Shown: positions 47,096-59,717 of the stretch, in pieces | Layout: every line of letters begins with the position of its first letter | Position numbering within the stretch: position 1 is the stretch's first letter | Source of the DNA: Scleropages formosus | Taxonomy: Eukaryota > Chordata > Actinopteri > Osteoglossiformes > Osteoglossidae | Length of the DNA: 64,000 nt | Assembly: GCF_900964775.1 (NCBI RefSeq) | Contig: NC_041829.1 | Location: 10,084,863 to 10,148,862 of the forward strand | Direction of reading: 5' to 3' | Program-made: the position numbers and the translations under genes | The notes under the pieces: generated by a model | Seen by the model: only the letters and a program-made list of their open reading frames with translations | What the model was told of the DNA's origin: nothing | Database searches by the model: none

Positions 47096-48370
47096 TCTCC
47101 CCACCCTATCCTGCATTACACCTCAACTCACCCTTGTTTCTTTTTCCTGTGCTGCCGGATGTGCAGAAGCAACATGACAGTGTCGTCTGTATGAAACGGA
47201 ACAACACACAGAATAGGAGGTTGTAGAGATGTATTTTTTATTTTCAGCTATTTTAAAGTAGCACTGTAAGGACTGTGAGGGACAGAACAAGGCTTAGACA
47301 GCTGTTAAGCTGCACATGTGCTCTTTATTGTGCGTGTGAGATGAGAGTTACACGTGTAGAGGTGCTGGAGGTGCTGGAGCAGGCTGGTGCAGGGTGGACA
47401 GTGTAGGTTTTGGAAACTTTTTCAGTGGACCTGTCACTTTCTACTGTCATCTACTTTGTTGACTCTTTTTGCCCTACTAAGCAACAGATTTAACATGTTG
47501 TGATTAGGATATAATGTGCTGGTGAGGATAGTTCCTTGATTACTCCCCCTTCCGGCATTCCTGCACAGTCACACATGTTCACAACTTAAATTTATTGTTT
47601 TCATTTTAATCAGATTGTATAATGTAATGTCCTGTTATTTCCAGTATAAAAAACACTGAAACCCTGAAGTCTATGAGATACATAAAGCTACAATAATTAA
47701 AAAGGTAATATTTTCAACAAATCAAACCCATTAATAAATCGATTGAGCTGTGTTATTAAACTTTTATTGATTGTGGCAGTGGGTGGGCTTACAAACAATT
47801 CTGTGTTAAAAATACACCTCTTGTCCCAGTTGTGTTTAGATGTGGCACAATTATTATTTTTCAGTTTGTCTAAATTTTTTGGAGGCCGTCTGATACAGTG
47901 ATTTACTTTTATCCATTTTACAGCTATAAAATAATGCATTAACTGTGATTTTTTTTTTTAATTATTAAAAAATGTAATAATACAAAACATCCTGCAAAGA
48001 GTGTGCCAGAAATGGTTGAAAATCGGAAGTCTTTCATAATATTACTTTCATGAAAGCTAATAAAAACGTAACGAGGCGCCATATACTGTGAAAAAAAGAC
48101 AGCTTTGGGTTTTTTAAAACTTAACGATGCGTAAAATTGTTCCAAGAGACGGCCGAGGTCCTCGTTTTGTGTGAAATCTATTGTATGTTTTTTTTCTCGC
48201 CGTGAACAAAGAAAACATTGTGAGCAAACAGTGTACACATGTTTCTTTTTCAAAACTGAACACTAAGTCGAATGATAACCTTTTCCATTCCACATGTCCC
48301 TTCCAATGAGGTACTGTGCCATACTGCTGGTTCAGGAGTTTTCACAAAAAAGACAACTAATTCTATGGAG

Positions 48371-48440
48371 CAGTTCAGGTATAAAAGTGATAGTGTGGCA
48401 TGTGTAAAAGCAGGCAGTGTGAGCACGGACAACCACCATC
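48371..48440 (+). promoter_or_regulatory. Gamma-M crystallin promoter (plus gene)
   Basis: TATAAAAG at 48380-48387, 54 bp before the ATG, which fits the short 5'UTR of gamma crystallin genes. Confidence 0.75.
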
Positions 48441-49708
48441 ATGACTATGGGCAGGGTAAGTCAAGTTACGCGTACAAAATCGTTTTCTTGCCAAAAGTTT
48501 CTAAGCGTAATTTTTTAACTTTTCCTGATATCACCATAATTCACCTTTCCATTCCAGATCACCTTCTACGAGGAGAGGAACTTTGGCGGTCGCTCCTATG
48601 ACTGCAGCAGCGACTGTTCTGACCTCACCTCCTACATGAGCCGTTGTTACTCGTGCAGAGTGCACAGTGGCTGCTTCATGGTCTACGATCACGCCGGTTA
48701 CATGGGGAACCAGTATTTTTTGAGACGGGGCGACTACCCTGACTGCATGAGCGTGGGAATGAGCGGCTACTTCAGATCCTGCCGAATGATCCCCATGGTA
48801 AAGTACAGCATTGTTCTGAATATGGAATCGTGTTTTGCGTAATGGAAACAGTTCGCATATTAAGTAAGAAGAGAATAATTTGAATTTTTTTTGTTTGATT
48901 TTGATATTTTTGTCACACCTTTTAGAAAGATCTATTTTGTTGAGGGCGGCATGGTGGCGCTGATGCCTCAAAGCACATGGCTAGCAGGACAGCAGGTGGC
49001 GTCGTGCTTAGAACTCCTGCCTTTGGACCTTAATGTTGCAGGTTCAGATTGCATCTCCAGCTGTAGTGCCCTGGAGCAAGATATTTACCCTAAATTGCTC
49101 AGCTGTTTAGGTAAATAATTTCAAATAGCTTAACACTGTAAGTTGCTCTGGAGAACAGCATCAGTGTCTGTGTGGGTTTCTTCCGGGTGCTTTGGTTTCC
49201 TCTCGCAGCCCAAAGACATGCAGTTCAGGTCGATTGGTGATGCTAAATTGGCCTTAGTAAGTGGCTACCCTACGAAGGACCAGCAATCCGTCTAGGGTGT
49301 CTCGTCCCTCAGACTTGCACCCAGTGCTTCTGGGGTTTGCTCTAAATCACCATGACCCTGCTTAGGACAAGGAGTTATTGCAGTTGGATGCATGATTGAT
49401 GTTTTGTTGAATTGCGCCTTACACAGTACAGCGGATCCTACAGAATGAGGATCTACGAGAGGAACAACTTTGGAGGTCAAATGTATGAGATGATGGATGA
49501 CTGCGACAACATCATGGATCGTTACCGCATGTCCAACTGCATGTCCTGCAACGTGATGGATGGCCACTGGCTCATGTATGAGCAGCCCCACTATAGAGGA
49601 AGGATGATGTACTTCAGACCTGGGGAGTACAGGAGCTTCAGTAACATGGGATGGGGAAGTGGCATGAGGTTCATGTCCATGAGACGTATTATGGATTCTT
49701 GGTATTAA
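48441..49708 (+). CDS. crygm: Gamma-M crystallin (gene 1)
   Basis: Structural lens protein of the fish gamma-M class, methionine and cysteine rich, used for the very dense aquatic lens. Exons 48441-48455 (MTMGR), 48558-48797 (N-terminal domain, two Greek keys: [30 protein letters not shown]) and 49427-49708 (C-terminal domain, two Greek keys: [29 protein letters not shown] stop), 178 aa. The three-exon plan with a tiny first exon and one domain per exon is canonical for gamma crystallins. PolyA signal AATAAA at 49733-49738. Intron 2 carries SINE-derived sequence. The paralogue number within the crygm family was not determined. Confidence 0.95.
48944..49395 (+). repeat. SINE-A and SINE-like sequence in crystallin intron 2
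   Basis: 48944-49150 is a SINE-A copy (GGCGGCATGGTGGCGCTGAT head, GCAGGTTCAGATTGCATC B box, tail TTGCTCTGGAGAACAGCATC). It runs into a second SINE body at about 49155-49395 (TGTGTGGGTTTCTTCCGGGT, CCAAAGACATGCAGTTCAGG, TTAGGACAAGGAGTTATTG). Confidence 0.7.
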
Positions 49709-50326
49709 AATGAACAAATTTAAGAAATTAATAATAAAATAATCAATGAAAGTGTAATTTCTTTGATTGTATGTGTATATATTCATATGGAGGTTGAAAA
49801 ATCCTGAAAACACCAAACCATGTACCCTGTGATATTAATAACTTGCAAACAAAATTGTAATGGGATGTCTGTGGGCATCTCCCATTTCCAGTTTGTTTAT
49901 AATCGCTAAAAGCTACATAAAACGGGTTTCCATTGAATATTTTTGGTTTCTATAAAAAGCTTAGACAAACCTATCATTTAAAAAGTTCTGTAAAGTAAAA
50001 TAAGCTTAAGACCTGCCAGTTTGTGGTTGACTGAAGCAATTAACTTTCCTCAACTAAAAAATTTAGTATTCAACCTTCCAACATAAGTTGAATGAACTCT
50101 GGCAGATTTGGCTTTTTTTTGGATCTTTTTACGCTGAGTTATACCATCGCCCCTGCTAAATATTGTAACCCTTTTCCTTTTAAAGGGGTTGTGCTAGAAA
50201 ATGTGAGGAAAACAAACTCACTTTAGGCCAGTCTCACAGACGGTCCATAACACCATGTCGAAACACATGGGAGCTCAGAAGGGTGCCTAGGGCTATGACT
50301 GAAAAAATAAGATCAAATATGCAAGC

Positions 50327-50507
50327 ACACACAGTGGCTGAAGCCGCTCGTCCCAAGCAGGGTCGCAAGGAGCCGGCACTTAACCCGGCAACACAGGGCG
50401 CAAGGCTGGAGGGGGAGGAGACACACCCAGGACGGGACACCAGTCCATCACAAGGCATCCCAGGCGGGACTCGAACCTCAGACCTGCCTCGCCACCGCAC
50501 CCCCGTA
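50327..50507 (-). mobile_element. SINE-B copy 7
   Basis: Reverse orientation: CGCTCGTCCCAAGCAGGGTC, GACGGGACACCAGTCCATCA, B-box complement GGCGGGACTCGAACC. The head is shortened. Confidence 0.85.
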
Positions 50508-50635
50508 CTATACAAGCAGCTGGAATTAATTTTCTCCATAGTCATGCAGGACTAACTTCCTATGCCTTTTATGTCAGTTTTGTTACTGATTTCCTGGACA
50601 AGCTGTACTTTCGTTTAACCTTCTGTATTAATTTA

Positions 50636-50890
50636 AATGTACGTTTATTCAGTTAGCAGACATTTTTCCTCCAAAGCAATTCCAATGAACACCTTTTCAC
50701 CCAAGGTGACTTACAATGCCAGATATGCTACATACAAAGAGTCACTCATGTACATACCAGTGAAACACACACACATACACACACACACAATGGGGAATTT
50801 TAGAGTTATCAATTCACTGTAAGAGGAAAGCGGAGCACCCGGAGGACACCCACACAGACATAAGGAGAATATGCAAACTCCACGCAGTGA
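50636..50890 (-). repeat. SINE-A copy with internal CA run
   Basis: Reverse orientation: GTTTATTCAGTTAGCAGACA, CCAAAGCAATTCCAATG, then ACACCCACACAGACATAAGG and AATATGCAAACTCCACGCAG near the head. Confidence 0.75.
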
Positions 50891-51189
50891 GCGGACTTCC
50901 TTTTTTGTTTCATAAAATTAAAGGTATAAGATCTGAATTTTACTTTCTGCATCGCAAATTACATCAAGACTGCAGCTCCCTTTCATGGCAGCATCAGAGT
51001 AAAGAACCGCTTTACAATATTGTCCTGTCTGAGCTGCTACAGCAGGCTAGAGATTCATCTGAACGTGACTGAAAAGTTTCTTGCTGTTCTGAATTGTTAG
51101 CCTAAAACTATAATAAACACAAATACCCAATGACTGAGAGAAATGTTTGAGGCAGTACCAAGTGTCTGTTGTTAGTGAATGACAACTCA

Positions 51190-51413
51190 CACACACATTG
51201 TCTGTACCACTTGTCCCATTTGGAGTCGTAAGGAGCCAGAGCCTAACCTGGCAACACAGGGTGTAAGGCTGGAGGGGGAGGGGACACACCCAGGACAGGA
51301 GACACACCCAGGACAGGACACCAGTCTGTCGCAAGGCACCCCAAGAGGGACTCGGACTCCAGACCCACCCGAGAGCAGGACCTGGTCCAACCCACTGCGC
51401 CACCATGCCCCCA
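51190..51413 (-). mobile_element. SINE-B copy 8 with internal 18-bp duplication
   Basis: Reverse orientation. The body segment GACACACCCAGGACAGGA occurs twice in tandem at 51283-51318. A head complement CCCACTGCGCCACCATGCCC closes it. Confidence 0.88.
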
Positions 51414-51734
51414 GTGACAACTCAAATTATGCTAAATATCTAATAAATGATTAATAAGATATATTTATTTTAACAATTAAAATGAAAAGTAAGGTTTTAG
51501 TTTTTCGATTAATTAAAATTAAGTGGAAACGTGAAGTTGTGAAAAGGGTGAAATTTTAACAGTGGGAGTACAGACAGTTTCCGAGTTACATGTAAGCTGT
51601 TGTCCCACATAAACAGAAATTTACACAAGTCATAAACGACCCCATCCTATCTATTCATGAGTGAATATACAGTACTGTACAAAAGTCTTATGGGCTTTGG
51701 ATCTAGTTTCACAGAAATGTGATTTTGATGCGAG

Positions 51735-51938
51735 GGGGTGCGGTGGCGCAGTGGGTTGGACCGCAGTCCTCCTCTCCCGTGGGTCTGGGGTTCGAATCCT
51801 GCTTGGGGTGCCTTGCGACGGACTGGCGTCCCGTCCTGGGTGTGTCCCCTCCGGCCTTGCGCCCTGTGTTACCGGGTTAGGCTCCGGTTCCCCGTCACCC
51901 CATATGGGACAAGCGGTTCTGAAAGTGTGTGTGTGTGA
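51735..51938 (+). mobile_element. SINE-B copy 9
   Basis: GGGGTGCGGTGGCGCAGTGG head, GGGTTCGAATCCTGC B box, body with a short deletion in the CCCCTCC segment, TG tail. Confidence 0.9.
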
Positions 51939-52664
51939 TTTTGATGCTTACTTTACGTCTTCTGCATTAGTGTGTCAATAGGAAAGAATGCATTTTAGAT
52001 TCCCAAACGTTCCTTTTGCCCAAGTGAAATATGAGACAGATTTTTGTATGTTTTCGAAAGAAATACATTAACAGACCACTTTCCAGATAAAATACCTGAG
52101 GTCTTTGCAGGGGTACAGCCCAGGTCGTGTATAAAAACTGGGAGAGGGACAACCCTACTAAAAAGGAAAGGTTATGGAAGACATGGTAGTTTGTTCGGCC
52201 CATCTTTCCATGGCAAGAGTGAGCATAGCAACAAGACAGAAGGTGGTAATCCTGTATCAGAAAGGTCCTTGAGTGGTTGGTCATAGAAACTGAATGCTGC
52301 AAATGAACGATACACCAACCTTACTTCCAGCATACATTACAGGGTTAGGTACCTACAGAGTTGTTGTACATGTAGAGTTGTGTACAGAAATAAATGCTGG
52401 TAATAATGAACATACTTTATTAATCTTTATGGGGAAATTCACTCAAACTAATGTCTTTGGCATGAAGGTGGAAACCCACACAAACACCCAGAATAACACT
52501 AACTAGACAGGGACCAACCTCGGGTTCTTTTGTACTGCCCAGGTACTGTGAAGGAGCAACGGCAGCCGCTGTCCCCCAAGGTCTGCTGAAAAGATGTCTA
52601 AACAAATCTAAATATTTAATTATTTCTTAGTAATAAGCAATTAAGTAATAGCAATTAGTCATTT

Positions 52665-52866
52665 AGGGGGCATCGTGGGTTTGGCCGGTGCCCACTATGT
52701 GGCAGGTCCAGGGTTCGAGTCCTGCTTGGGCTGCAAAACTAGAGGGGAAGGAGACACACCCTTGACAGGACACCAGTCCATCACAAGGCACCCCAAGCAG
52801 GACTCAAACCCCAGACCCCCTGGAGAGCAGGACCCAGTCAAACCCGCTGCCCCACCACATGCCCCT
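52665..52866. mobile_element. Inverted pair of SINE-B heads
   Basis: A plus-strand head with B box GGGTTCGAGTCCTGCTTGGG (52665-52735) is followed directly by a minus-strand copy (GACACCAGTCCATCACAAGG, GCAGGACTCAAACCCC, head complement to 52866). The arms can fold back. Confidence 0.7.
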
Positions 52867-53295
52867 TGTTGACAACTAGTGACTTACTTATTTTATTTAT
52901 TAACATTTACTTAGATCCTTTTATGTCTCACTCACGTGACCTCAGAGCAGTTGAACTGTTAATGTGAACAGTAATGCAAATATTTAATAGTTCGGCATTG
53001 ACCATTGACCCTTCAGTACTTTTTAGAAAAGTCTCAATTTAAGTAAATTGCATTTTATATCAGGGTATAATCTTGAAACCGTATGTGATTAATATAACTG
53101 GCATACATGTAAATTAGCTATCTTTATTTCGCTAGCACATTTTGTAGTGTTGTTTTCACAGTACGTTTAGCAACAGAAAGAACATGCATCATGCATTTTA
53201 AGTTAAAAGCTTTATTAGGTCTTTAAATGTTGATTTCCAGTTTTTTCAATGCATCTCATGAAAAAAGATCACCAACATTTAAAATATTAATAGAC

Positions 53296-54583
53296 TTAAT
53301 ACCAAGAATTCATAATACGTCTCATGGACATGAATGTCATGCCACTTCCCCATCCCATGTTACTGAAGCTCCTGTACTCTCCAGGCCTGAAGTACATCAT
53401 CCTGCCTCTATAGTGGGGCTGCTCATACATGAGCCAGTGGCCATCCATCACGTGGCAGGACATGCAGTTGGACATGCGGTAACGATCCATGATGTTGTCG
53501 CAGTCGTCCATCATCTCATACATTTGACCTCCAAAGTTCTCCCTCTCGTAGATCCTCATTCTGTAGGACCCTGAGTACTGTTGAAGGGAAATTTCAACAA
53601 CATTTGCAAAATGTCACATTATCAGATAAGTCCCATAGTCAAATAAACATCGAAAGCAGGGAATAGACTATTACTGGTCTTTTGCAATGATTTGAAGTTA
53701 ATGCATTATTGGTTAGTAGTTAGTAGCTACTTTCTTAGTAGAGTAAAAGTGTAAAGGTGATTATTTACCATGGGGATCATTCGGCAGGATCTGAAGTAGC
53801 CACTCATTCCCATGCTCATGCAGTCAGGGTACTCGCCCCTTCTCAGAAAGTACTGGTTCCCCATGTAGTTGCAGCGATCGTAGACCATGAAGCAGCCACT
53901 GTGCACTCTGCACGAGTAGCAGTGGCTCATGTAGGAGCTGAGGTCCCCGCAGTCGCTGCTGCAGTCATAGGAGCGACCTCCAAAGTTCCTCTCCTCGTAG
54001 AAGGTGATCTGAAATAGAATATGAACATGATGACATGAAGCCCAGCTTCACCTGTTCTTTCTAGAGGCATAGTTTCAAAATCACGTTAAGTGGAAAATTC
54101 TCATTCATTATTAAACTAATCTGAACTATTAATCTAAATATGTTCGAATAGAACATATGAGCATATTTCACAAATAAACTTATTTAACAGTTTCAAAATC
54201 ACATTGATGGACAGCTGGTAACTTAGTGGTTACAGCTGCTGCTTTCAGATGCTAGGGTTGCAGGTTTACAACCCACCTCCAGCTATTTCACCCTTGTACA
54301 AGCTACTTACTGTAAAATTGCTCCAGTAAAAAAAAAAAAACATTACCCAGCTGTATAAATGGGTAAATAATTATAAGTAACTTAACATTATAAGTTGCTT
54401 TGGAGAAAAGCTTCAGGTAAATGAACAAAGGTGAATGATAGTTGTGTACAGTATTTAAAAGAATTGTTGAAAAAAATGTTTTCACTACCTTTAAGTCATA
54501 TAAAGTATTTGTTTTATGTTCTGTATCTTTATCGTGAAAATTATTTTAGTTTCTAAAGCATTACTTACCCTGCAGGTACTCAT
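53296..54583 (-). CDS. crygm: Gamma-M crystallin (gene 2)
   Basis: Second fish gamma-M crystallin, convergent with the first. Minus-strand exons: 54569-54583 (MSTCR), 53769-54008 (two Greek keys: [40 protein letters not shown]) and 53296-53577 (two Greek keys: [31 protein letters not shown] stop), 178 aa. Exon lengths are identical to gene 1. The C-terminal domain differs from gene 1 at only four residues by eye, and the N-terminal domain at about eight. Minus-strand TATATAAG lies at 54646-54639, and a polyA signal (complement TTTATT) at 53211-53216. Intact. Confidence 0.95.
54207..54432 (+). repeat. SINE-A copy in crystallin gene 2 intron 1
   Basis: GGACAGCTGGTAACTTAGTG head, B-box region GTTGCAGGTTTACAACCC, A-run, ACCCAGCTGTATAAATGGGT, tail GTTGCTTTGGAGAAAAGCTT. 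Confidence 0.78.
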
Positions 54584-56512
54584 GATTTCGGTTGTCTGCG
54601 TTCACAGTGCTGTACTGATCAGGTCTTGCCTACTTTCACTTATATACTTGTTCTGACCCAAAGAATCTATGGCCTTATTGTTGAAAATCCTGAACCAGCA
54701 CTATGAATGGCCTTTTGAGCCTCCAGTGTGGAATCTGAAAGGCTATTATCTGACATTGTGTTCAGCTGAGGGGAAACATATGCTTACGTTACCCACATTG
54801 TTCGCCTCACAAAAAAACACATGTGTGTATATTGTCTTTACATTATGGCAAACATACAATAGATCTTGAAGGCCAGTGGCAGCTATAGAAAGTGAGGACT
54901 CAAATCATTTAGCAGCAATGTGACAAGTTAACCATCAATAATGAGGGAAGAGATAAAAAAATGTAATCTAAAGAGGAAGTAGTTAAGCTGGCCCTTTATG
55001 CGAATGATTGAATTAAAGATTTTCCAGTCATTTGCATCATTCATTTGTTTTTAATGTGTTTTAACTGGTTTATTACAGAGCTAAAACTAATTATCAGAAC
55101 AGGAGCGGGAGGCTACTTTCATTCAACTTGCTGTTTTCCGTAATGACGTTGAGTATCGAATAATAACGTCAACAAACGATGCATGTGATCATGAAATGAA
55201 TAATTCAACAATCATCACGAACTGAGCTGGAGTTTTGGGAGAGTAGGGGATTTTTTTCCGTCCTTTTCCCATAAGGTCGGCTGATTGAACACAACCGGGT
55301 TTGATCGCTGCCAAGTCCTGCTCAGTATAAAGCTCACTTATTTTGACCCTTACCATCAGAGTCAAGTTTCCAGCAAAAAGATTCAACAAGAACACTGTGC
55401 TACAACAAAAAGAAATCCCCAAAGAGATCAGATTACTGTTGGATAACCTTGTTTAGTTGGATAACTTTGCTCATTAAGTACAGTGTATCCAACCTTATTT
55501 GTGGTTTGAGTCCATTTTAGCTACTGCATCTGGGCCCCATGATAAGCCAGTCACCTTCCTAATTCCGCTCAACACTCTGTTGCTCTTTGTTTGATTTCAT
55601 GGCACAACAGATGTCAGGAGACAGGAGGGAGGCTTTGGACCCAAGTGCGGGTTCATTTATTTCCATGCCAAAACACACGTGCTAACCAGGAATAGAGGTT
55701 GAGGACAGGCAGGGTCTTCCGATGTGCGGATGTCGTATTGAGGGTGAAGCAAAACTCAGTAAATGGGGGGCAAGCCGAGACTGAAAACCAGGAGATCCGT
55801 GAACAACAAACAAGGAAAGGGTACAGGGAAGCAGTACGCTGAATTCACAAGCCAAGCAGGTGGGCGTTGTAGATTCCGCAACCCATTGCCGTGGCGGCTC
55901 TGCCTTTATACCGGGCCGTGCCGATTAGCCACAGGTGCTGTCGCTTGTGTCGCGGATGTGGGCGTGACAGTTTTATGCATGACGTAAATTATACCAGATA
56001 TGCTATTAAAATAACCGTATTAGTTGGAAGACCCCTAGTGCGTACTTATACTGCTCTCTCAGGAAGGACCCAGGAGGTGGATTTTCTCATGTGCATAAAT
56101 TGTCTGTGCTCCTGGTCACGCTTATTAAATTGCTATTGACCGCTCCCTTGTCTTGGCTGAAACTTCTTTGACAGCAGTATAGACTCAGAACTGAAAAAAC
56201 AGGCAAATTTAAAAAAACAGCCCTTTTTGGAATGTAAGCTTCACAGGAATCACAAGTCTATATCTAGCGCTCTCTGTCCGTTGGCGTAATGCACGTTTGA
56301 ATTGTCTTTTAAAGATCTACATTGCTTCGGAGAAAAAGCATCTGCTAAAGGGATAAATGAAAAGCTAAATAAAATGATGGAACACTGCCCAAACCCACTC
56401 TTCCAGAAGCCACTGTGCTCCCCATCATACTGAAAAAGACACTCTGCCCACCCCACTGCAACTAGTGCATTTCACTTTCTACATGTCTACATTTCCTACC
56501 CTCACCTATGGT

Positions 56513-56925
56513 CATGAACTCTGGATCATGACCGAAAGAATGAGATCGCGGATACAAGCGGCAGAAATGAGTTTCCTCCGCAGGGTGGCTGGGCGCACCC
56601 TTAGGGATAGGGTGAGGAGCTCAGTCACCCGGGAGGAGCTCGGAGTAGAGCCGCTGCTCCTCCGCATCGAGAGGAGCCAATTGAGGTGGCTCCGGCATCT
56701 GTTCCAGATGCCTCCTGGACGCCTCCCTGGGGAGGTGTTCCAGGCATGTCCCACTGGGAGGAGGCCTCGGGGCAGACCCAGGACACATTGGAGAGACTAC
56801 GTCTCCCGGCTGGCCTGGGAACACCTTGGGGTTTCCCCAGAGGAACTGGAGGAGGTGTGCGGGGAGAGGGAAGTCTGGAGGACTCTGCTCGGACTGCTGC
56901 CCCTGCGACCCGGCCCCGGATAGCG
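56513..56925 (+). mobile_element. Non-LTR retrotransposon ORF2 C-terminal end
   Basis: Open frame reading TYGHELWIMTERMRSRIQAA, EMSFLRRVAGRTLRDRVRSS, REELGVEPLLLRIERSQLRW, RGRPRTHWRDYVSRLAWEHL and ending LLPLRPGPG stop. This is the C-terminal region of a common fish LINE polymerase. An (ATGG)n run at 56934-56949 follows as its 3' tail. The 5' part is missing (dead-on-arrival truncation), and the surviving ORF is intact, suggesting a fairly recent insertion. Confidence 0.85.
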
Positions 56926-57654
56926 GAGAAAGATGGATGGATGGATGGACATGTCTGTAGCCACTAAACCCTAGCATCACTCAGTTCCCTGTAATGTGGC
57001 ACTTCTACTCCCTGTGTTACCTTAGGCCTCCCCTCTAGGCTCCTACAGTGCAAATTTTTCTGGTTATTCTCATGTACAAGGCAGTGCTACACAAGCTTTG
57101 AGGTACACCAACCCATGGAATTAGAGAGACAATGCAACATGTGATCATGGGACCCTAGAATACTGCCCTGTGCTGTTACGGCGCTCGGCATTTGTGCTGT
57201 TGTGTGTCATTCAAATATTGCTTCTCTCTGCTTTACTTCACAGGATATTCATGAATATGTTAGACATGACTTCACCCAGGCCCATGAAGCTGGCACCTCT
57301 ACAAATATCACAAACAAAAAATTCCTAACAAATGTTTTGTAGTATGGTTATGTCTCTTTTCACAATATGAACGATAATTCAAATGGCACGTGACATCACC
57401 CAGCACCCTTACAACGGTACAATCACCTGAATTCTGAACCATTCTTTAGTACTGTGTTTGTGTCGTTTCAAGAGGCTGTCCAGTGTGGAGGCAGAATTTT
57501 AAAAAAAACTGAAAAACTCTGTCCCGTAGTATGAGACCTAACCATGACAGTAAACAAGTTCCTTGTCTACCATTTAAAATACATAGAAGGACATATGAGA
57601 ATATCAGTGGCATGAAATAAGGTTTCCCAGATGTCCCCACCTATAGCCTGCGAG

Positions 57655-57740
57655 CTTACATTTAGATTTACGTTTATTCATTTAGCAGACGCTTTTCTCC
57701 AAAGCGACGTACATCTCAGAGAAAATACAATTTGTGCATT
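57655..57740 (-). repeat. SINE-A tail, reverse orientation
   Basis: TTTAGCAGACGCTTTTCTCC, then AAAGCGACGTACATCTCAGA, close to the family consensus. Confidence 0.75.
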
Positions 57741-58255
57741 ACATTAGGAGAAAAAGAGACATAGCGGCAGACGTGATTCTTAAGTAAACCTAGTTTATGA
57801 CTTTCCAGTTTATGCGTCGATGTTCATCACACAAGTAGGTGCATAAAACTCAGGATAGATGAATCCTGATCAAAATCCTGCTTAATTCAACACAGCTTAT
57901 GCTGAAACAGGAATCTGAGACTCTGTTTACCCACAAAGTGACAGGTACAGAGGTAAAAGAGAGCAGTTTGGTAATAATAATAAAAATGAATGTCTTGAAC
58001 AGTACAAGAAACTTGACTTGAAATGGCACAAAAAACACAAACGCAGCACTAAAGAATAAGTCAGGACTTGGGTATCTACGCCGTTGTAAGGGGGCTGGGT
58101 GGCTTCTTGAGCCATGCAAACATTAATATCTCAAGGTGAAGGAGACAGAACCATGCTTTTGAATGGCACAAACTGGTACAAATGCTGTATTAAGAATGCA
58201 TCTGAATTAGGATGTCAGTGCCATTGTAGGGGGGATAAGTGACATCACAGTATGG

Positions 58256-58462
58256 GAAAATACATACACACACACTTTCAGAACCGCCTGTCCCATACGG
58301 GGTCACGGAGCTTACCCGGTAACACAGGGCATAAAGCTGGAGGGGGAGGGGACACACCCAGGACGGGACACCAGTCCATCACAAGGCACCCCAAGCAGGA
58401 CTCGAACCCCAGACCCACCAGAGAGCAGGACTACAGTCCAACTCATTGCACCACCACATCTC
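58256..58462 (-). mobile_element. SINE-B copy 11
   Basis: Reverse orientation: CACACACACTTTCAGAACCG (tail), GACGGGACACCAGTCCATCA, GCAGGACTCGAACCCC, and a degraded head complement. Confidence 0.88.
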
Positions 58463-59461
58463 TCCTACGTACAATAAGTTATTTTTATTTTGTAAAAGAC
58501 TCAAGGTTAATTGTTTATTACTTTTTAACTTTTCTGTCCAGCAGAGAGGTCTTGCATGATTGTGATTTGATAAAGTGATAAGAAATGTTTATGGCCTTGC
58601 AATACATCAGCGACATACAGCAAACTGAGACGAAAACACAGTGTTTAACCTTCTGCTTTCTCATATTTATACATTTAATGGACTTTTTTGACTTAGATCC
58701 TCTACTTTAAGGTGTGAAATTGTTGAAATTTATTTCTATTTGTCATTCATATCTGTAACTTGGGTTAAACCCAATAAATGAATACTGAACCTCATTTAGA
58801 CAAATCAGTCCTTTAGTTAGCTGTTAAAAGACTTTCAATGATTAAAAGACCACTGAGTAATTAATTTTCAGAAATATCTTTGTTGATCCTTACTACAGGT
58901 CTTCTGGGCAGTGGGAACAGGTCTAGCACACGAAAAATAATGCTTATGTCCTTATGTATGTCGTTATACGCCGGAGTCTGCCAGGACCAGATTTGGGATC
59001 AGTTGTTACAAGTACAATAAATCCATACTAGAAAAATGAAAACTGCTAAACTAGAGACCAGCCCTGGAAATATAATGTCCACAGTCTCCTTGTCCGCTTG
59101 TGTCTACCAGGCTATTTCAGATCTGGCAGAAGATGGACAATAAAAAAACAATCTGATAGCATTGTGCATTGCCCACAATAAAGGGGTGGATACAGCTATA
59201 GGTCACGGAATTTGAGTAAATAAAACTAAGAAATCTGATCAAAACATGCAGATGAAAACTGTTAGCTGCTTTCCACTGCCATTGCTTAAAAAAAATGGCC
59301 ATAGATGAGATTGGTCAGTAACGTTTCAATGGCTCCGTGAAACTGGCCCCCAAACGGAAAAACCCTCATGATTGGCTATGTTAGTGCTGTTTTTAGCAGT
59401 GGAAGTCAAAATTTATGTTCTTTCTGTTTCTGAGATATTTCTATAACATTATTTTCCCATA

Positions 59462-59651
59462 GGGGGTGTGGTGGCACAATGGGTTTGGCCAGATCCTGCT
59501 CTCTGGCAGGTCTGGGGTTTGACTTTGAGGTGCCTTGTGATGGACTGGCGTCCCGGTCCTGGGTGTGTCTTCTCCCCCTCCAGCCTTGCGCCCTGTGTTG
59601 CCGGGTTAGGCTCCAGCTCGCCGCAACCCAGCTTGGGACATCAGACTGTGT

Positions 59652-59713
<62 letters not shown>

Positions 59714-59717
59714 TTTA
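59462..59717 (+). mobile_element. SINE-B copy 12 with long (TG)n tail
   Basis: GGGGTGTGGTGGCACAATGG head, a B-box region with a small deletion, body GCCGGGTTAGGCTCCAGCTC, and about 30 TG units at 59649-59711. Confidence 0.9.

Larger units (their letters stand above)
41435..48370. other. mrgbp-crystallin intergenic region
   Basis: No host gene recognised. Contains a SINE-A tail (41915-42030, -), SINE-B copies 4-6, an L2-like LINE piece (43040-43200), a LINE reverse-transcriptase fragment (about 46050-46560) and nested SINE-A copies (46620-47095). Positions 47200-48240 are AT-rich, with no feature I can name. Confidence 0.65.
49739..53210. other. Region between the two crystallin genes
   Basis: No gene seen. 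Contains SINE-B copies 7-9, an inverted SINE-B head pair (52665-52866), a SINE-A copy (50636-50890, -) and AT-rich filler. Confidence 0.7.

Noticed and set aside
55590-55985. Possible end sequence of a larger mobile element
   Set aside because: Composition and wording look repeat-derived, but I could not identify ends, family or target duplications.
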